Assembly: GCF_033842475.1 (NCBI RefSeq)
Contig: NZ_JAWXYB010000018.1
Coordinates: forward strand, 3,269,501-3,333,500
Origin: Acidiphilium acidophilum
GTDB lineage: Bacteria > Pseudomonadota > Alphaproteobacteria > Acetobacterales > Acetobacteraceae
Direction: 5' to 3'
DNA: 64,000 nt
Each line of letters opens with the position of its first letter. The stretch's first letter is position 1. The notes under the pieces are model-generated. The model worked only from the letters and a program-made list of their open reading frames with translations. It did not search any database and was not told where the DNA came from. Both the position numbers and the translations under genes were made by a program. Below are positions 21,888 to 30,945 of this stretch, piece by piece.

Positions 21888-23119
21888 GCATCGACATCCT
21901 CACCTTCGGCTGCCGCCTCAACGCCTTCGAATCCGAAGTCATGCGCGGTCACGCCGAGGCCGCCGGTCTTGCCGACACCATCATCGTCAACACCTGCGCC
22001 GTCACCGCCGAAGCCGAGCGTCAGGCCCGCCAATCCGTCCGCCGCGCCCACCGCGCCAACCCCGCCGCCCGCATCATCGTCACCGGCTGCGCCGCCCAGA
22101 TCGACCCGCACTCCTGGAGCCGTCTCGAAGGCGTCACCCGCGTGATCGGCAACGTCGAAAAACTCACCCCCGCCGCCTGGACCGCGCCCGAAGCGATTCA
22201 GGTCGCCGACATCATGCAGGTCCGCCAGACCGCCGCCCATCTGATCGAAGGCTTCGGCACCCGCGCACGCGCCTTCATCGAGGTTCAGCAGGGCTGCGAT
22301 CACCGCTGCACCTTCTGCATCATCCCCTACGGTCGCGGCCCGTCCCGCTCGATCCCGATGGGCGCGATCGCCGATCAGATCCGCACCCTGATCACCAACG
22401 GCTACCATGAAATCGTCCTGACCGGCGTGGACCTGACCTCCTACGGCACGGATCTCCCCGGCACGCCGCGTCTCGGCCAGCTCATCCGCCGCCTGCTCGC
22501 CGCCATCCCCGAACTCCCCCGCCTGCGCCTCTCCTCGATCGACCCCGCCGAAATCGACCCCGATCTCTGGCACGTCATCGAGCACGAACCCCGCCTGATG
22601 CCCCATCTCCACCTCTCGGTGCAGGCCGGATCGGACATGATCCTCAAGCGCATGAAGCGCCGCCACCTCCGCCATCACGTCATCGAAGCCACCGCCCGTG
22701 CCCGCGCGCTGCGCCCCGGTATCGCCTTCGGCGCCGACCTGATCGCCGGCTTCCCGACCGAGGATGAACCCATGTTCAACGACACGCTCCGCCTGATCGA
22801 CGAAGCCGGGCTCGACTACCTGCACGTCTTTCCCTACAGCGCCCGCAAACTCACCCCCGCCGCCCGGATTCCGGCCCTGCCGATGGCCGAACGCCGCGCC
22901 CGCGCCGCCACCTTGCGCGCAGCCGGGGCCCGCCGCGCCGCCGCGCGGTTCCAGTCCATGATCGGCAGCACCGTCATTGCGCTCGCGGAAGCCCCCACCA
23001 CCGGCCATGCCGAAAATTTCGCCCCGGTCCGTTTCACCCGCGCCGTCGCGCCGGGCAGCCTGATCACCGGGCGCGTGATCGGTGCGGACGCCACCACGAT
23101 CACCCTGGACGCGGCATAA
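21884..23119 (+). CDS. mtaB: tRNA (t6A37)-methylthiotransferase MtaB
   Basis: A 411-residue radical-SAM enzyme that adds a 2-methylthio group to t6A37 of tRNAs. The N-terminal UPF0004 domain carries three cluster cysteines ([33 protein letters not shown]). The radical-SAM motif [19 protein letters not shown] has the CxxxCxxC cysteines. A C-terminal TRAM-like segment follows. The CRLN signature (rather than the MiaB or RimO form) supports MtaB. The start ATGA overlaps the dapF stop. Confidence 0.94.
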   Translation: MSIDILTFGCRLNAFESEVMRGHAEAAGLADTIIVNTCAVTAEAERQARQSVRRAHRANPAARIIVTGCAAQIDPHSWSRLEGVTRVIGNVEKLTPAAWTAPEAIQVADIMQVRQTAAHLIEGFGTRARAFIEVQQGCDHRCTFCIIPYGRGPSRSIPMGAIADQIRTLITNGYHEIVLTGVDLTSYGTDLPGTPRLGQLIRRLLAAIPELPRLRLSSIDPAEIDPDLWHVIEHEPRLMPHLHLSVQAGSDMILKRMKRRHLRHHVIEATARARALRPGIAFGADLIAGFPTEDEPMFNDTLRLIDEAGLDYLHVFPYSARKLTPAARIPALPMAERRARAATLRAAGARRAAARFQSMIGSTVIALAEAPTTGHAENFAPVRFTRAVAPGSLITGRVIGADATTITLDAA

Positions 23120-24060
23120 TGGCGCTCGGTTTCTTCTCCCGCCTCAAAGCCGGTCTCACCCGCAGCACCACCAAACTCACCACCGGCATCACCGATACCT
23201 TCACCAAGCGCAAACTCGACGATTTCGCCCTCGAGGAACTCGAAGAACTCCTGATCGGCGCCGATCTCGGCCCCACCGTCGCGGCCAAGGTCATCCGCGC
23301 CTTCCGCCGCGCCCGCTTCGGTCAGGACGTCACCCCGCCGGAAATCCGCGCCGCCCTCGCCGATGAAATCGCGAAAATCCTCGCCCCGGTCGCCCAGCCT
23401 CTGACCATCGACGAAAGCCGAAAACCCTTCGTGATCCTGATGGTCGGCGTCAACGGCACCGGCAAGACCACCACGATCGGCAAGCTCGCCCAATCCTACG
23501 CCGATGCCGGGCACAAACCCATGATGGTCGCGGGCGACACCTTCCGCGCCGCCGCGGTCGAACAACTGCAAATCTGGGCCGAACGCGCCCGCGTCCCCAT
23601 CGTCACCGGCCCGCAGGATGCCGACCCCGCCGGCCTCGCCTTCGACGCCATGGTCCGCGCCAGCCGCGAAGGGGCCGACATCCTGCTGATCGACACCGCC
23701 GGACGCCTGCACAACAAGGCGGCGTTGATGGAGGAATTGCGGAAAATCATCCGGGTCATCCGCAAGCGCGACGACACCGCCCCCCACGCCATCCTGCTGA
23801 CGCTGGACGCGACAACAGGTCAGAACGCGCTGACCCAGGTCAAAACCTTCAAGGAAATGGTCGATCTCACCGGCCTGATCGTCACCAAGCTCGACGGCTC
23901 GGCCCGCGCCGGCGTGGTGGTGGCGCTCGCCGAGTCCTCGGCCCTGCCGATCCACGCAATCGGGGTGGGCGAACAAGCCGCCGATCTGCGCCCGTTCAGC
24001 GCCACCGATTTCGCGCGCGCCCTGACCGGAGCCGATGCCGATCCCGGCCCGCCGGCGTAA
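23119..24060 (+). CDS. ftsY: Signal recognition particle receptor FtsY
   Basis: A 313-residue SRP GTPase. The short basic N-terminus ([20 protein letters not shown]) leads into the four-helix N domain. The G domain has the P-loop GVNGTGKTTTIGKLAQSYAD, DTAGRLHNKAALMEEL and TKLDGSARAG. It lacks the long acidic A domain of E. coli FtsY, as is usual in alphaproteobacteria. It docks the SRP-ribosome complex at the inner membrane. The TAATG junction couples it to mtaB. Confidence 0.96.
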   Translation: MALGFFSRLKAGLTRSTTKLTTGITDTFTKRKLDDFALEELEELLIGADLGPTVAAKVIRAFRRARFGQDVTPPEIRAALADEIAKILAPVAQPLTIDESRKPFVILMVGVNGTGKTTTIGKLAQSYADAGHKPMMVAGDTFRAAAVEQLQIWAERARVPIVTGPQDADPAGLAFDAMVRASREGADILLIDTAGRLHNKAALMEELRKIIRVIRKRDDTAPHAILLTLDATTGQNALTQVKTFKEMVDLTGLIVTKLDGSARAGVVVALAESSALPIHAIGVGEQAADLRPFSATDFARALTGADADPGPPA

Positions 24061-24164
24061 TCAATCAAACTCTCGGTCGTGGGTTTTGGAGTGCTACCGG
24101 AACCCGCAGCCCGGCACCGGTATCCGGGTCACGCCGTCATGGCGCGTCCCGGACGAATTCAGTC

Positions 24165-24467
24165 TCAGTGCGAGTGCGAGCCGTTGATGTGAAGGTGGCT
24201 GGCCATCGACTTCAGAAAACCATCCTCGAAATGCTTCGCAACCGTCTGGTAGAGCGGCGCTGCGGCGAAGGCGGCGAGGATCAGGGCTGTAACAACGAAC
24301 ATGTGCGTCACCATCTGTGCGACCAGTCTGGATTGGCTGATCCGGTTCGACCGCCTAATGCCTGCGCGGCCATGAGTTTGGTAATCCCGAATCGATCGCG
24401 GCAGATAGTCCCATTTCGGGGTATCTGACCCGCAGATGTTGCATTGCACAATGCCCGATATCATCAC
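24165..24467 (-). CDS. Small hypothetical membrane protein
   Basis: A possible 100-residue protein with a CNICG (CxxC) motif near the N-terminus, one strong hydrophobic segment (VTHMFVVTALILAAFAAAPL) and a His-rich end (HLHINGSHSH). A shorter 49-residue version could start at 24314. I do not recognise the family, and the base composition is lower in GC than the neighbours. It could be a genuine small membrane protein or a chance ORF in a 650-base gene-poor gap. Confidence 0.35.
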   Translation of the reverse strand: MMISGIVQCNICGSDTPKWDYLPRSIRDYQTHGRAGIRRSNRISQSRLVAQMVTHMFVVTALILAAFAAAPLYQTVAKHFEDGFLKSMASHLHINGSHSH

Positions 24468-24614
24468 ACCCGGATGCCCTCGGACCCCAGTTCTGAAAAA
24501 TAATTACAAAATAACACTATATTTTTTTGCCAAGTATGATAATGTCTCATTTCGGCGAAACTTTCTTGTTTTGCCGATGTGGAGGCAGCCCCCACCGCCT
24601 CACACAAATGACTG

Positions 24615-24650
24615 AAAGCCAACGATCTACATGATCGTTGGCTTTTTTTT
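24615..24650 (+). terminator. Strong intrinsic terminator, possibly of a small RNA
   Basis: A perfect 10-bp stem (GCCAACGATC / GATCGTTGGC) with a 5-base loop is followed by eight T. AAA before the stem also makes it usable on the minus strand, where it lies upstream of the gap gene. No plus-strand CDS ends nearby (ftsY ends 555 bases earlier), so it may terminate a non-coding transcript arising in the AT-rich stretch 24490-24560. Confidence 0.8.
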
Positions 24651-24714
24651 GTCGATGTCGTTACGGCGTATTTTTTACGGCGGGGTGTCGCCACCCCACC
24701 GTGAGGTTGTAGAA

Positions 24715-25263
24715 TCAGGCCGCCTTGCGCGCCAGGCTACCCACCGGCAGCAACGCATGACCCATCACGGGATTGATGATGTGGACGGCGCCGAGATAGA
24801 ACCCGATGACCGCATCGACCATGAACAGCATCGCGGCGAGCTTGACGTCACCGACCACGAACAGAATGAACGCAGCCGCCAGCACCCCGAACATGATCAC
24901 AAGTGCGACATTCAGCCGGAACGCCGCGAGCATGAAAATCACCGTGATCACCGCCATCAGCGAAAACCACACCGACAGAAGCTGCGGCGAGGATTTCATG
25001 GTCATAGCGAGCGATCCGTCCGCACCGGTGATCCCGAGCGCCAGAAAAAACGCGCCATAGGTGAAAAACACCGTCGCGACATACGAATTGGGCATCTGAA
25101 ACGTCAGAAACCCCCCGACGAACATCGCCGCGGCACCAAACGAAAAGCAGATCGCCAATTCACTGCCCAGCCCGGCCATCGGCACCGAGCCATAGAACAT
25201 GGCACCCAATATGAATAACGGAACAGCGAACCCGAACAGGCCGATCGCAATCGGATCTCTCAT
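24715..25263 (-). CDS. GPR1/FUN34/YaaH (acetate transporter) family protein
   Basis: A 182-residue protein with six hydrophobic helices. The N-terminus DPIAIGLFGFAVPLFILG is a divergent form of the NPAPLGL motif. The middle segment NSYVATVFFTYGAFFLALG matches the NTF-x-T-F-x-SYG-x-FW pattern of SatP/YaaH. The C-terminus GHALLPVGS matches the family ending. These proteins take up acetate or succinate across the inner membrane as hexamers. A ribosome-binding site GGGAG lies just before the ATG. The divergent first motif makes the substrate uncertain. Confidence 0.75.
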   Translation of the reverse strand: MRDPIAIGLFGFAVPLFILGAMFYGSVPMAGLGSELAICFSFGAAAMFVGGFLTFQMPNSYVATVFFTYGAFFLALGITGADGSLAMTMKSSPQLLSVWFSLMAVITVIFMLAAFRLNVALVIMFGVLAAAFILFVVGDVKLAAMLFMVDAVIGFYLGAVHIINPVMGHALLPVGSLARKAA

Positions 25264-25390
25264 TTGTTTACTCCCTTGTGTATTGTTTTAGCGATCGCAG
25301 CCTTGATCTAATTTTTTACCAATTTCAAGTTTTTTTATTCGTCTCTCGGCATACACGGGACCGAAAACGTCTCCTCGCCGCCCGATCCGG

Positions 25391-26542
25391 TCATATCCGC
25401 AAAATCCGCGTCGCTGCGGGCCCGCGCGATGGTGGCACCCGGGTCCATTGCGCGGCGAGCCGCAGCAGCGCGGGCGACAGTCGCGCCGCCTGAAACAGCG
25501 CCGCCTGGCCAAACCCGAACCGCGCCATTCCCGCCAGCACCGAGGCACGCGCGATCTGCCCGCGCACATCCCGCCGCACCCGGACATGATGAGCCAGCGC
25601 CGGCTCCCCCGCCAGAATCGCCGCCACCGCCACCGCAGCGCTGTGCAGCGCGATCGCCATGCCATCCCCGGTAAAAGACGGGATCACCGCCATCTGATCC
25701 CCGAGCCGGAACAACCCCGGCACATCATCCCCGCCCGGCCGATGCACGAACCCGTACGGCACCCGGAAAATCGTCAGCGGCTGGTCGAGTACCGCCACCG
25801 CCCCCCGCAACCGCGCATCCAGCACCCCGCACGAGGCCCGCAGCGCCGCAAGCAACCCGGCCCAGGTGCCGCCAGCCGCCCGATAACGCGCCCGCTCGAT
25901 CAGCAGGGTGAAATTCGCCACCCCGTCCTCCACGAGCTGCAACCCGCCATACCCGTCCTGCCACAAATAGAGTTCGATATGCCGCGCCAGCACCGCCGTC
26001 TGCGCCGCATCCAGCCGGAAATACATCTTGAACCCGATCAGGTCCTCGACCGTCCCGACCCGCCGCCGCACCCCGCGCACCTCGTGCTTCCCGCTGGCCA
26101 GCACCACGATCGCGGGCCGCAGCGCCGCTTCCCCGGCCAGATCCACCCGAAGCCCGCCCTCGAACCCCACCTCACGCACCGCCACCCCGCGCCGCACCGT
26201 CACCCCCAGCGACTCCGCCCGCTCCAGCAACGCCGCATCCAGGGTCCGCCGCGTCACTCCCACCCCCTCGAACGGCAACCCGACCTCGACCACCCCCGCC
26301 CCGCGCACCAGCCGCAACCGCGATATCCGGTGCCCGCCGAGCGCAGCGACATCAAGCCCGATCGCCGCAAGCGAAGCCTGCGCCTCCACACTGAGAAACT
26401 CGCCACAAATCTTGTGAACCGGCGCCCGATCCCGCTCCAGCAGCGTCACCGCCCGCCCACCCGCAGCAAACCCGCCCAATGCCAGCCCGCACGCCGCCGC
26501 CCCGCCCGCCAGCCCCCCGCCGACCACGACGATTTCGCTCAC
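25391..26542 (-). CDS. FAD-dependent oxidoreductase of the type III PKS cluster
   Basis: A protein of about 383 residues starting with GTG at 26542, overlapping the methyltransferase stop by four bases. The N-terminal dinucleotide fold is EIVVVGGGLAGGAAACGLAL; KICGEFLSVEAQASL and the second FAD motif LFRLGDQMAVIPSFTGDGMA are typical of geranylgeranyl-reductase/aromatic-hydroxylase-like flavoproteins. In Streptomyces SrsC-type clusters the equivalent flavoprotein hydroxylates the polyketide ring. Here it probably oxidises the methylated PKS product, perhaps to a quinone. The gene order PKS-methyltransferase-flavoprotein supports this. Confidence 0.82.
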   Translation of the reverse strand: MSEIVVVGGGLAGGAAACGLALGGFAAGGRAVTLLERDRAPVHKICGEFLSVEAQASLAAIGLDVAALGGHRISRLRLVRGAGVVEVGLPFEGVGVTRRTLDAALLERAESLGVTVRRGVAVREVGFEGGLRVDLAGEAALRPAIVVLASGKHEVRGVRRRVGTVEDLIGFKMYFRLDAAQTAVLARHIELYLWQDGYGGLQLVEDGVANFTLLIERARYRAAGGTWAGLLAALRASCGVLDARLRGAVAVLDQPLTIFRVPYGFVHRPGGDDVPGLFRLGDQMAVIPSFTGDGMAIALHSAAVAVAAILAGEPALAHHVRVRRDVRGQIARASVLAGMARFGFGQAALFQAARLSPALLRLAAQWTRVPPSRGPAATRILRI

Positions 26543-27237
26543 TTGAGCCGCGCCACCGCATGACGAAACGGAAACCGCCACCCGACCCGCGCCGCCAGCC
26601 CGGCTTCATCGAGCCGCGCCCGCCACTCGCGGGCGGTAAACCCCCGCGCGATCGAAACCGTCCCGTCCAACGCCACGATCCGGTGCCACCCCGCCAGCCG
26701 CGCCAGATAGCGAAACCCGTAATAAGGGATCGCGTGCCGATGCAGGTCGGTAATGAACCAGCCCCGCCGCGCATGCCGGTCCATCCACCCGAGCAGCCGC
26801 ACCAGCGCCGCATCGTCGAGATGATGCGTGAATTGCGACGTCACGATGAAATCCGGCGCCACCTCGGGCTCGAAATCGAACACATCCCCGGTGACATAAT
26901 CGATCGCCATTCCCGCAGGCGTCGCCGCCCGCGCCGCCGCAGCACTGCGCGGATTGAGATCGATCCCGCCCAGCCGCACCGCAACCCCCCGCTTCGCCGC
27001 CCACCGCGAAATCGCCCGCAACAGATCGCCATCGCCGTAAGCGACATCGAGCACCGAAAACCCGTCATCCGGCGCCGCGGCCGCAAGCCACCGCAACACC
27101 GGACGATGCGTGAGCGTCACCCGGTTGAGCGTCGCCAGATCGCGGATGCACCGGTCATATACCGCCGGGTCCAGCGCCGGATCGTCCATCAGCTCGCCAG
27201 CCGTGCTGCGACGCGAAAGATCAGCCAAACCCGCCAT
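26539..27237 (-). CDS. Class I SAM-dependent methyltransferase of the type III PKS cluster
   Basis: A 232-residue protein starting MAGLADLSRRSTAGELMDDP. SAM-binding motif I is FSVLDVAYGDGDLLRAI, with acidic motif II VRLGGIDLNPRSAA and motif III DVFDFEPEVAPDFIVTSQF. The N-terminal ELMDDP segment is typical of methyltransferases next to type III polyketide synthases. The start is eight bases after the PKS stop with a GGGGG ribosome-binding sequence. Longer upstream in-frame ORF lies inside the PKS gene and is rejected. Likely an O- or C-methyltransferase acting on the PKS product. Confidence 0.85.
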   Translation of the reverse strand: MAGLADLSRRSTAGELMDDPALDPAVYDRCIRDLATLNRVTLTHRPVLRWLAAAAPDDGFSVLDVAYGDGDLLRAISRWAAKRGVAVRLGGIDLNPRSAAAARAATPAGMAIDYVTGDVFDFEPEVAPDFIVTSQFTHHLDDAALVRLLGWMDRHARRGWFITDLHRHAIPYYGFRYLARLAGWHRIVALDGTVSIARGFTAREWRARLDEAGLAARVGWRFPFRHAVARLK

Positions 27238-27245
27238 CGAACCCC

Positions 27246-28322
27246 CTAGACCTTGCGAAACCGGAACGTCTCCGCCACCATCCCCGGCCCGAACGCCATC
27301 GCCATCCCGCGCGCCCCCGCGACCGCATCCGCCATCATCCGCCTCAGCACGAACATCACCGTGGCGGAGGACATATTGCCATGCGCCGCCAGCACCGCGC
27401 GCGAGGGCGCCAACGCATCGGGCGCCAACCCGAACCCGGATTCCACCGCATCGAGCACGGTCCGCCCGCCGCCATGCACCGCCCATAAATCGACCGCCTG
27501 GGTCCCCTCGCCGCGCAACAGCCCGCCATCATCGCCCCGCGCCAGATCCTCGCGCAACGCCTGCGCGATCTTGCCCGGCACCCCGCCCGAAAGATGCATC
27601 AGAAACCCCTGCGCCCCGATATCCCAGGTGATCAGATCCTCGGTCTGTGGAATCGTCGCCGCCCGGAAATCCGCCATCGCGAACCCCTCCGGCTCGGCGG
27701 TCACCAGCGTCGCCGCACACCCGTCGCCGAACAGCATGAAGGTCAGCGCGGTCTCCAGATCCCCGGTTTCCTGCAGATGCAGCGTGCATAATTCCAGATT
27801 CACCACCAGCACCCGCGCCGCCGGATCGGCCAGCACCGCCGCCTGCGCGATCCGCAACGCCGGCACCGCCGCCGAGCATCCCATGAACCCCACCAGCGTC
27901 CGCTGGATATCGGGCCGCAAACCCAACCGCCACGCAATATGCTGATCCAGCCCCGGTGCGGTGAACCCGGTGCAGGAGGCCACCACCAGATGCGTGATCT
28001 CCGCCACCGACCCGTTCAGCCCGAGCGCCGCGATCGCCTCCTCGGCCAGACCCGGCGCGGTCTTCTCATACTGCGCCATCCGCCGTCCGATATCCGGAAA
28101 CGCCCCCCGCCGGTAGAAATCCTGCGCATCGACCTCGCCCTCGACCAGATCCCCCATGGCCAGATGCGAATACCGGTGCGTGATCGCCGCCCGCTCCGCC
28201 ATCCGCGAAAACACCGCCGCCTTTCGCGCATCCAGCATGGTCCGTGCGTAATCCACGAACCCGTGGTGAATATCATGCTCCGGCACCGCGGTACCGATCC
28301 GGTTGATATGAGCAACGGTCAT
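27246..28322 (-). CDS. Type III polyketide synthase (chalcone/alkylresorcinol synthase-like)
   Basis: A 358-residue chalcone-synthase fold enzyme. The catalytic triad is visible: Cys149 in LVGFMGCSAAV, His283 in AVHGGGRTVLDAV and Asn316 in AAHGNMSSATV. The C-terminal family motif is present as MAFGPGMVAETFRFRKV. The length is close to the 350-390 expected. The start MTVAHINRIGTAVP is chosen over a further upstream GTG/ATG extension that reads into the divergent intergenic region. Such enzymes condense malonyl-CoA onto a fatty or aromatic starter to give alkylresorcinols or pyrones. Its operon partners point to a methylated, oxidised phenolic lipid. Confidence 0.93.
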   Translation of the reverse strand: MTVAHINRIGTAVPEHDIHHGFVDYARTMLDARKAAVFSRMAERAAITHRYSHLAMGDLVEGEVDAQDFYRRGAFPDIGRRMAQYEKTAPGLAEEAIAALGLNGSVAEITHLVVASCTGFTAPGLDQHIAWRLGLRPDIQRTLVGFMGCSAAVPALRIAQAAVLADPAARVLVVNLELCTLHLQETGDLETALTFMLFGDGCAATLVTAEPEGFAMADFRAATIPQTEDLITWDIGAQGFLMHLSGGVPGKIAQALREDLARGDDGGLLRGEGTQAVDLWAVHGGGRTVLDAVESGFGLAPDALAPSRAVLAAHGNMSSATVMFVLRRMMADAVAGARGMAMAFGPGMVAETFRFRKV

Positions 28323-28429
28323 CAAACTCGCTTCCAGCAGAAGGGCACCTCGGCGGCGCACGTCACGGAACATGTGGACAAGCCGGAGCTCCACAAGCCA
28401 ACATGACCAAAACGATAGATGCCGGAAGC

Positions 28430-28969
28430 TCACCACGCCGGACTAGGCGCGGGCTGCCACGCCTCGTGCCACCGATGCGGCCGCGAATTGTCGGGATCGG
28501 GCCCGATATACCGCCGATACCCCGCGATCCAGTCGCGTGCCATCATCGCCTGCGCCCGGCGCAACCCCACCCGATGATCGCACACCAGCCGCACCATCAC
28601 CGCCTCAAGCCGATCCTTGGCATAGGACCCCCACGCCCCCGCCCCGAGATGCGGCTCCGGCCATAAATTCAGCGGCGATGCCGGCGATCCGCCCAGATCG
28701 AGCGGAATCAGATGATCCTCCTCGTAGTGCCAGGGCCGCCGGTCGGCATAGCCGAAGGTGCGGATCTGCCTCTTCTTCAAAGGCTCGGTATACGAAACCG
28801 GAGGCCGCACCGTCTGCGTCCATCCCCGCACGCAAATCGTCGTATCGATCGTCGCCGCCGTCACCGCCGGATTGATCGCCCCCGGCGTCCGCGCCCGATC
28901 GGGCAGCACCGATTGCGCCCACCCGAGGCCCGGAACCATCATCGCCAGAACGATCAATATCCACCGCAT
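28430..28969 (-). CDS. Secreted HNH-nuclease-like protein
   Basis: A 179-residue protein with a signal peptide (MRWILIVLAMMVPGLGWAQ). The mature part has conserved CVRGWTQTVRPP, then YEEDHLIPLDLGGSPASPLN and LWPEPH. The DH...N spacing recalls the beta-beta-alpha-metal active site of HNH nucleases. Similar exported proteins occur in many proteobacteria without a known function. Longer in-frame ORF upstream overlaps the aminotransferase and is rejected. Nuclease activity is inference from the motif only. Confidence 0.6.
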   Translation of the reverse strand: MRWILIVLAMMVPGLGWAQSVLPDRARTPGAINPAVTAATIDTTICVRGWTQTVRPPVSYTEPLKKRQIRTFGYADRRPWHYEEDHLIPLDLGGSPASPLNLWPEPHLGAGAWGSYAKDRLEAVMVRLVCDHRVGLRRAQAMMARDWIAGYRRYIGPDPDNSRPHRWHEAWQPAPSPAW

Positions 28970-28998
28970 GACCGGTCTATACCGGCAAATCATCAAGA

Positions 28999-30192
28999 TT
29001 ACGTTAACAACGCCAACCCGCGCCGCAATCTCTCCACCGCCAGCGCCAGTTTGGCCGGGCTCTGGGCAAAACATAGCCGCAAATACCCTTCCCCCGCCGC
29101 ACCGAACGCCACCCCCGGCGCCACCGCCACCTTGTGCTCGAGCGCCAGACGCCGCGCCAGCGCCAGACTGTCCGCCACCCCCTCGATCCGCGCGAACGCA
29201 TAGAAACTCGCGGCCGGCGCCCGCAGCCGCACCCGGTTCAACCCCGCCAGCCCCTCCAGCACGATCCCCCGCCCCTCGGCACAGAATGCGCGAAAATCCG
29301 CCACGAACGCTTCGCATCCCAGCGCGGCCAGCGCCGCGGCCTGCGAATAGGGCGCCACGGTCGAATGGGTCACCTCGGTCAACTCGCCGAGCGCATCGCG
29401 CACCCGCGCCGGCACCACCAGCCACCCCACCCGGAATCCGGTCATCGCCCAGGTCTTCGAAACCGAATTCGCCACCATCACGCAATCATCCGGTCCGGCA
29501 TGATCCAGCACCGAAGGCGCCGCCGCCGCGCCATCGAAGGTCAGGCGCGAATACACCTCATCGGAAAGCAGCCACACCCCGAGCCTGCGGCACAGCGCCA
29601 CCACAGCCGCGATCTCGGCATCGCTCGCCATCCACCCGGTCGGATTGTTCGGCGAATTCAGGCAGAACACCCGCGCCCCGACGAGCACCGTCTCCAGCCG
29701 CGCCAGATCCAGCCGAAACCCGCCCGCGCCATCCTCATCGAGCCCGAACCGCACCAGCTCGGCGCCCCGCGCCAGCGCCGCCGCAGCCAGGTTCGGCCAT
29801 TCCGGCTCATGGATCACCACCCGATCCCCCGCCCGGACCAGCGCGGCAAACGCCACCGCGATCGCCGCCATCCCCGAAGCGGTCACCACGATCCGCCCCT
29901 CATCGACCGGCAACCGGTGCAACCCGCTCAAATAGGAAGCCAACCCCGCCCGCAGCGCCGACTTGCCCCGGCTATCCACATAAAACGTCTCCCCCGCCGC
30001 CACGGCCCCCACCAGCGCCGCCGTCGCCGCCGCCGGCGGTGGATAATCCGATTCCCCGAACGCCAGATTGACAATCGCCGGGTCCCCGAACGCGATCCGC
30101 CCGATATCCCCGATCTTCGAGCGCGGCACCTCCGAAATCCCCATCGCGCCATGCATCGCCCCATGCATCATCCCGCTCGTCGCCCCACTCAT
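28999..30192 (-). CDS. PLP-dependent class I/II aminotransferase
   Basis: A 397-residue fold-type I enzyme. Visible motifs are VVTASGMAAIAVAF (PLP phosphate pocket), FCLNSPNNPTGWMAS (substrate/PLP Asn), LLSDEVYSRLTFDG (Asp) and SVSKTWAMTGFRVGWLV with the Schiff-base lysine. Aspartate/aromatic-type aminotransferase activity is likely, but the substrate cannot be fixed. The Met- and His-rich N-terminus (MMHGAMHGAMG) is unusual and one of the internal ATGs may be the true start. The gene overlaps the 5-FCL stop by four bases. Confidence 0.88.
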   Translation of the reverse strand: MSGATSGMMHGAMHGAMGISEVPRSKIGDIGRIAFGDPAIVNLAFGESDYPPPAAATAALVGAVAAGETFYVDSRGKSALRAGLASYLSGLHRLPVDEGRIVVTASGMAAIAVAFAALVRAGDRVVIHEPEWPNLAAAALARGAELVRFGLDEDGAGGFRLDLARLETVLVGARVFCLNSPNNPTGWMASDAEIAAVVALCRRLGVWLLSDEVYSRLTFDGAAAAPSVLDHAGPDDCVMVANSVSKTWAMTGFRVGWLVVPARVRDALGELTEVTHSTVAPYSQAAALAALGCEAFVADFRAFCAEGRGIVLEGLAGLNRVRLRAPAASFYAFARIEGVADSLALARRLALEHKVAVAPGVAFGAAGEGYLRLCFAQSPAKLALAVERLRRGLALLT

Positions 30193-30749
30193 CGCATCAT
30201 CCCGATCACCCCGATTTCGGTCGCCACGGCATCCAGCCGCTCATCATGGGGCCCCACCGGCACCGCCGCCACCTCTTGGCAGGCAAAGGCGCAGCCGAGC
30301 CGGAACGCCCCTGGCATCGCCGCCAGCGTCCGGTCATAATACCCCGCCCCATACCCGAGCCGATTACCCTTCCGGTCGAACGCCAGCAGCGGCACCAGCA
30401 CGAAATCCGGCACCACCACCTCCCCCACCGGGTGCGACGTCCCGAACCGGCCCGCCACCAGCGCCTCCCCCGGCATCCAGTGCCGAAACACCAGCGGCAG
30501 TCCCCGCTTCGGCGTCTCCGGCAGACACAATCGATGCCCCAGCGCCGACAAGGCCACCATCAGCGGCCGCACATCGATCTCATCCCCGATCGGCCAGAAC
30601 CCCGAAACCACCGCCCCCGCCGGCGGCGCACAATCGGCCAGAACATGCGCCGCCAGCCGCTCGCCGCGATCGCCGCAGGAACCCGCCCGCCGCGCCAGCG
30701 CCGCCGCCCGCGCCGCCACCTTCGCAACCGCAAGCCCCTCGTCACGCAT
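30189..30749 (-). CDS. 5-formyltetrahydrofolate cyclo-ligase
   Basis: A 186-residue enzyme converting 5-formyl-THF to 5,10-methenyl-THF with ATP. Family motifs include FWPIGDEIDVRPLM, LVPLLAFDRKGNRLGYGAGYYDRTLA (nucleotide-binding glycine-rich loop plus YYDR) and the VGPHDERLDAVATEIG ending. The 6S RNA gene lies immediately upstream, the same ssrS-ygfA arrangement seen across proteobacteria, so 5-FCL is probably cotranscribed with 6S RNA by read-through. Confidence 0.95.
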   Translation of the reverse strand: MRDEGLAVAKVAARAAALARRAGSCGDRGERLAAHVLADCAPPAGAVVSGFWPIGDEIDVRPLMVALSALGHRLCLPETPKRGLPLVFRHWMPGEALVAGRFGTSHPVGEVVVPDFVLVPLLAFDRKGNRLGYGAGYYDRTLAAMPGAFRLGCAFACQEVAAVPVGPHDERLDAVATEIGVIGMMR

Positions 30750-30775
30750 GGATCATCATCAGGATCGAAACTGGA

Positions 30776-30940
30776 AAGTGCGAAGCCGCCCTGGCCGTTG
30801 GCGATGTCATCCTCCCAAGGCCTGCAGAGCAGGTGGGCGCCGGAAATACCGGAACCACGGTTCCGACAGAGCCAGCTCCCTGGGAGTACTTATTGGCCCC
30901 GGGGATGAACGTGCCTGACGAACCGGGCAGCCTCGCCCGC
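30776..30940 (-). ncRNA. ssrS: 6S RNA
   Basis: Located between zapA and the 5-FCL gene, the classic position. Read on the minus strand, the ends pair (GCGAGGCTGCCCGG with CCAGGGCGGCTTCGC, allowing G-U), an inner stem pairs CTCCCAGG with CCTTGGGAG, and a large central bubble lies between TCATC/GATGA and that inner stem. This is the promoter-mimicking open-bubble architecture that binds sigma70-RNA polymerase. The ends are estimated from the closing stem, so boundaries may be off by about 10 bases. Confidence 0.88.
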
Positions 30941-30945
30941 ATAAC

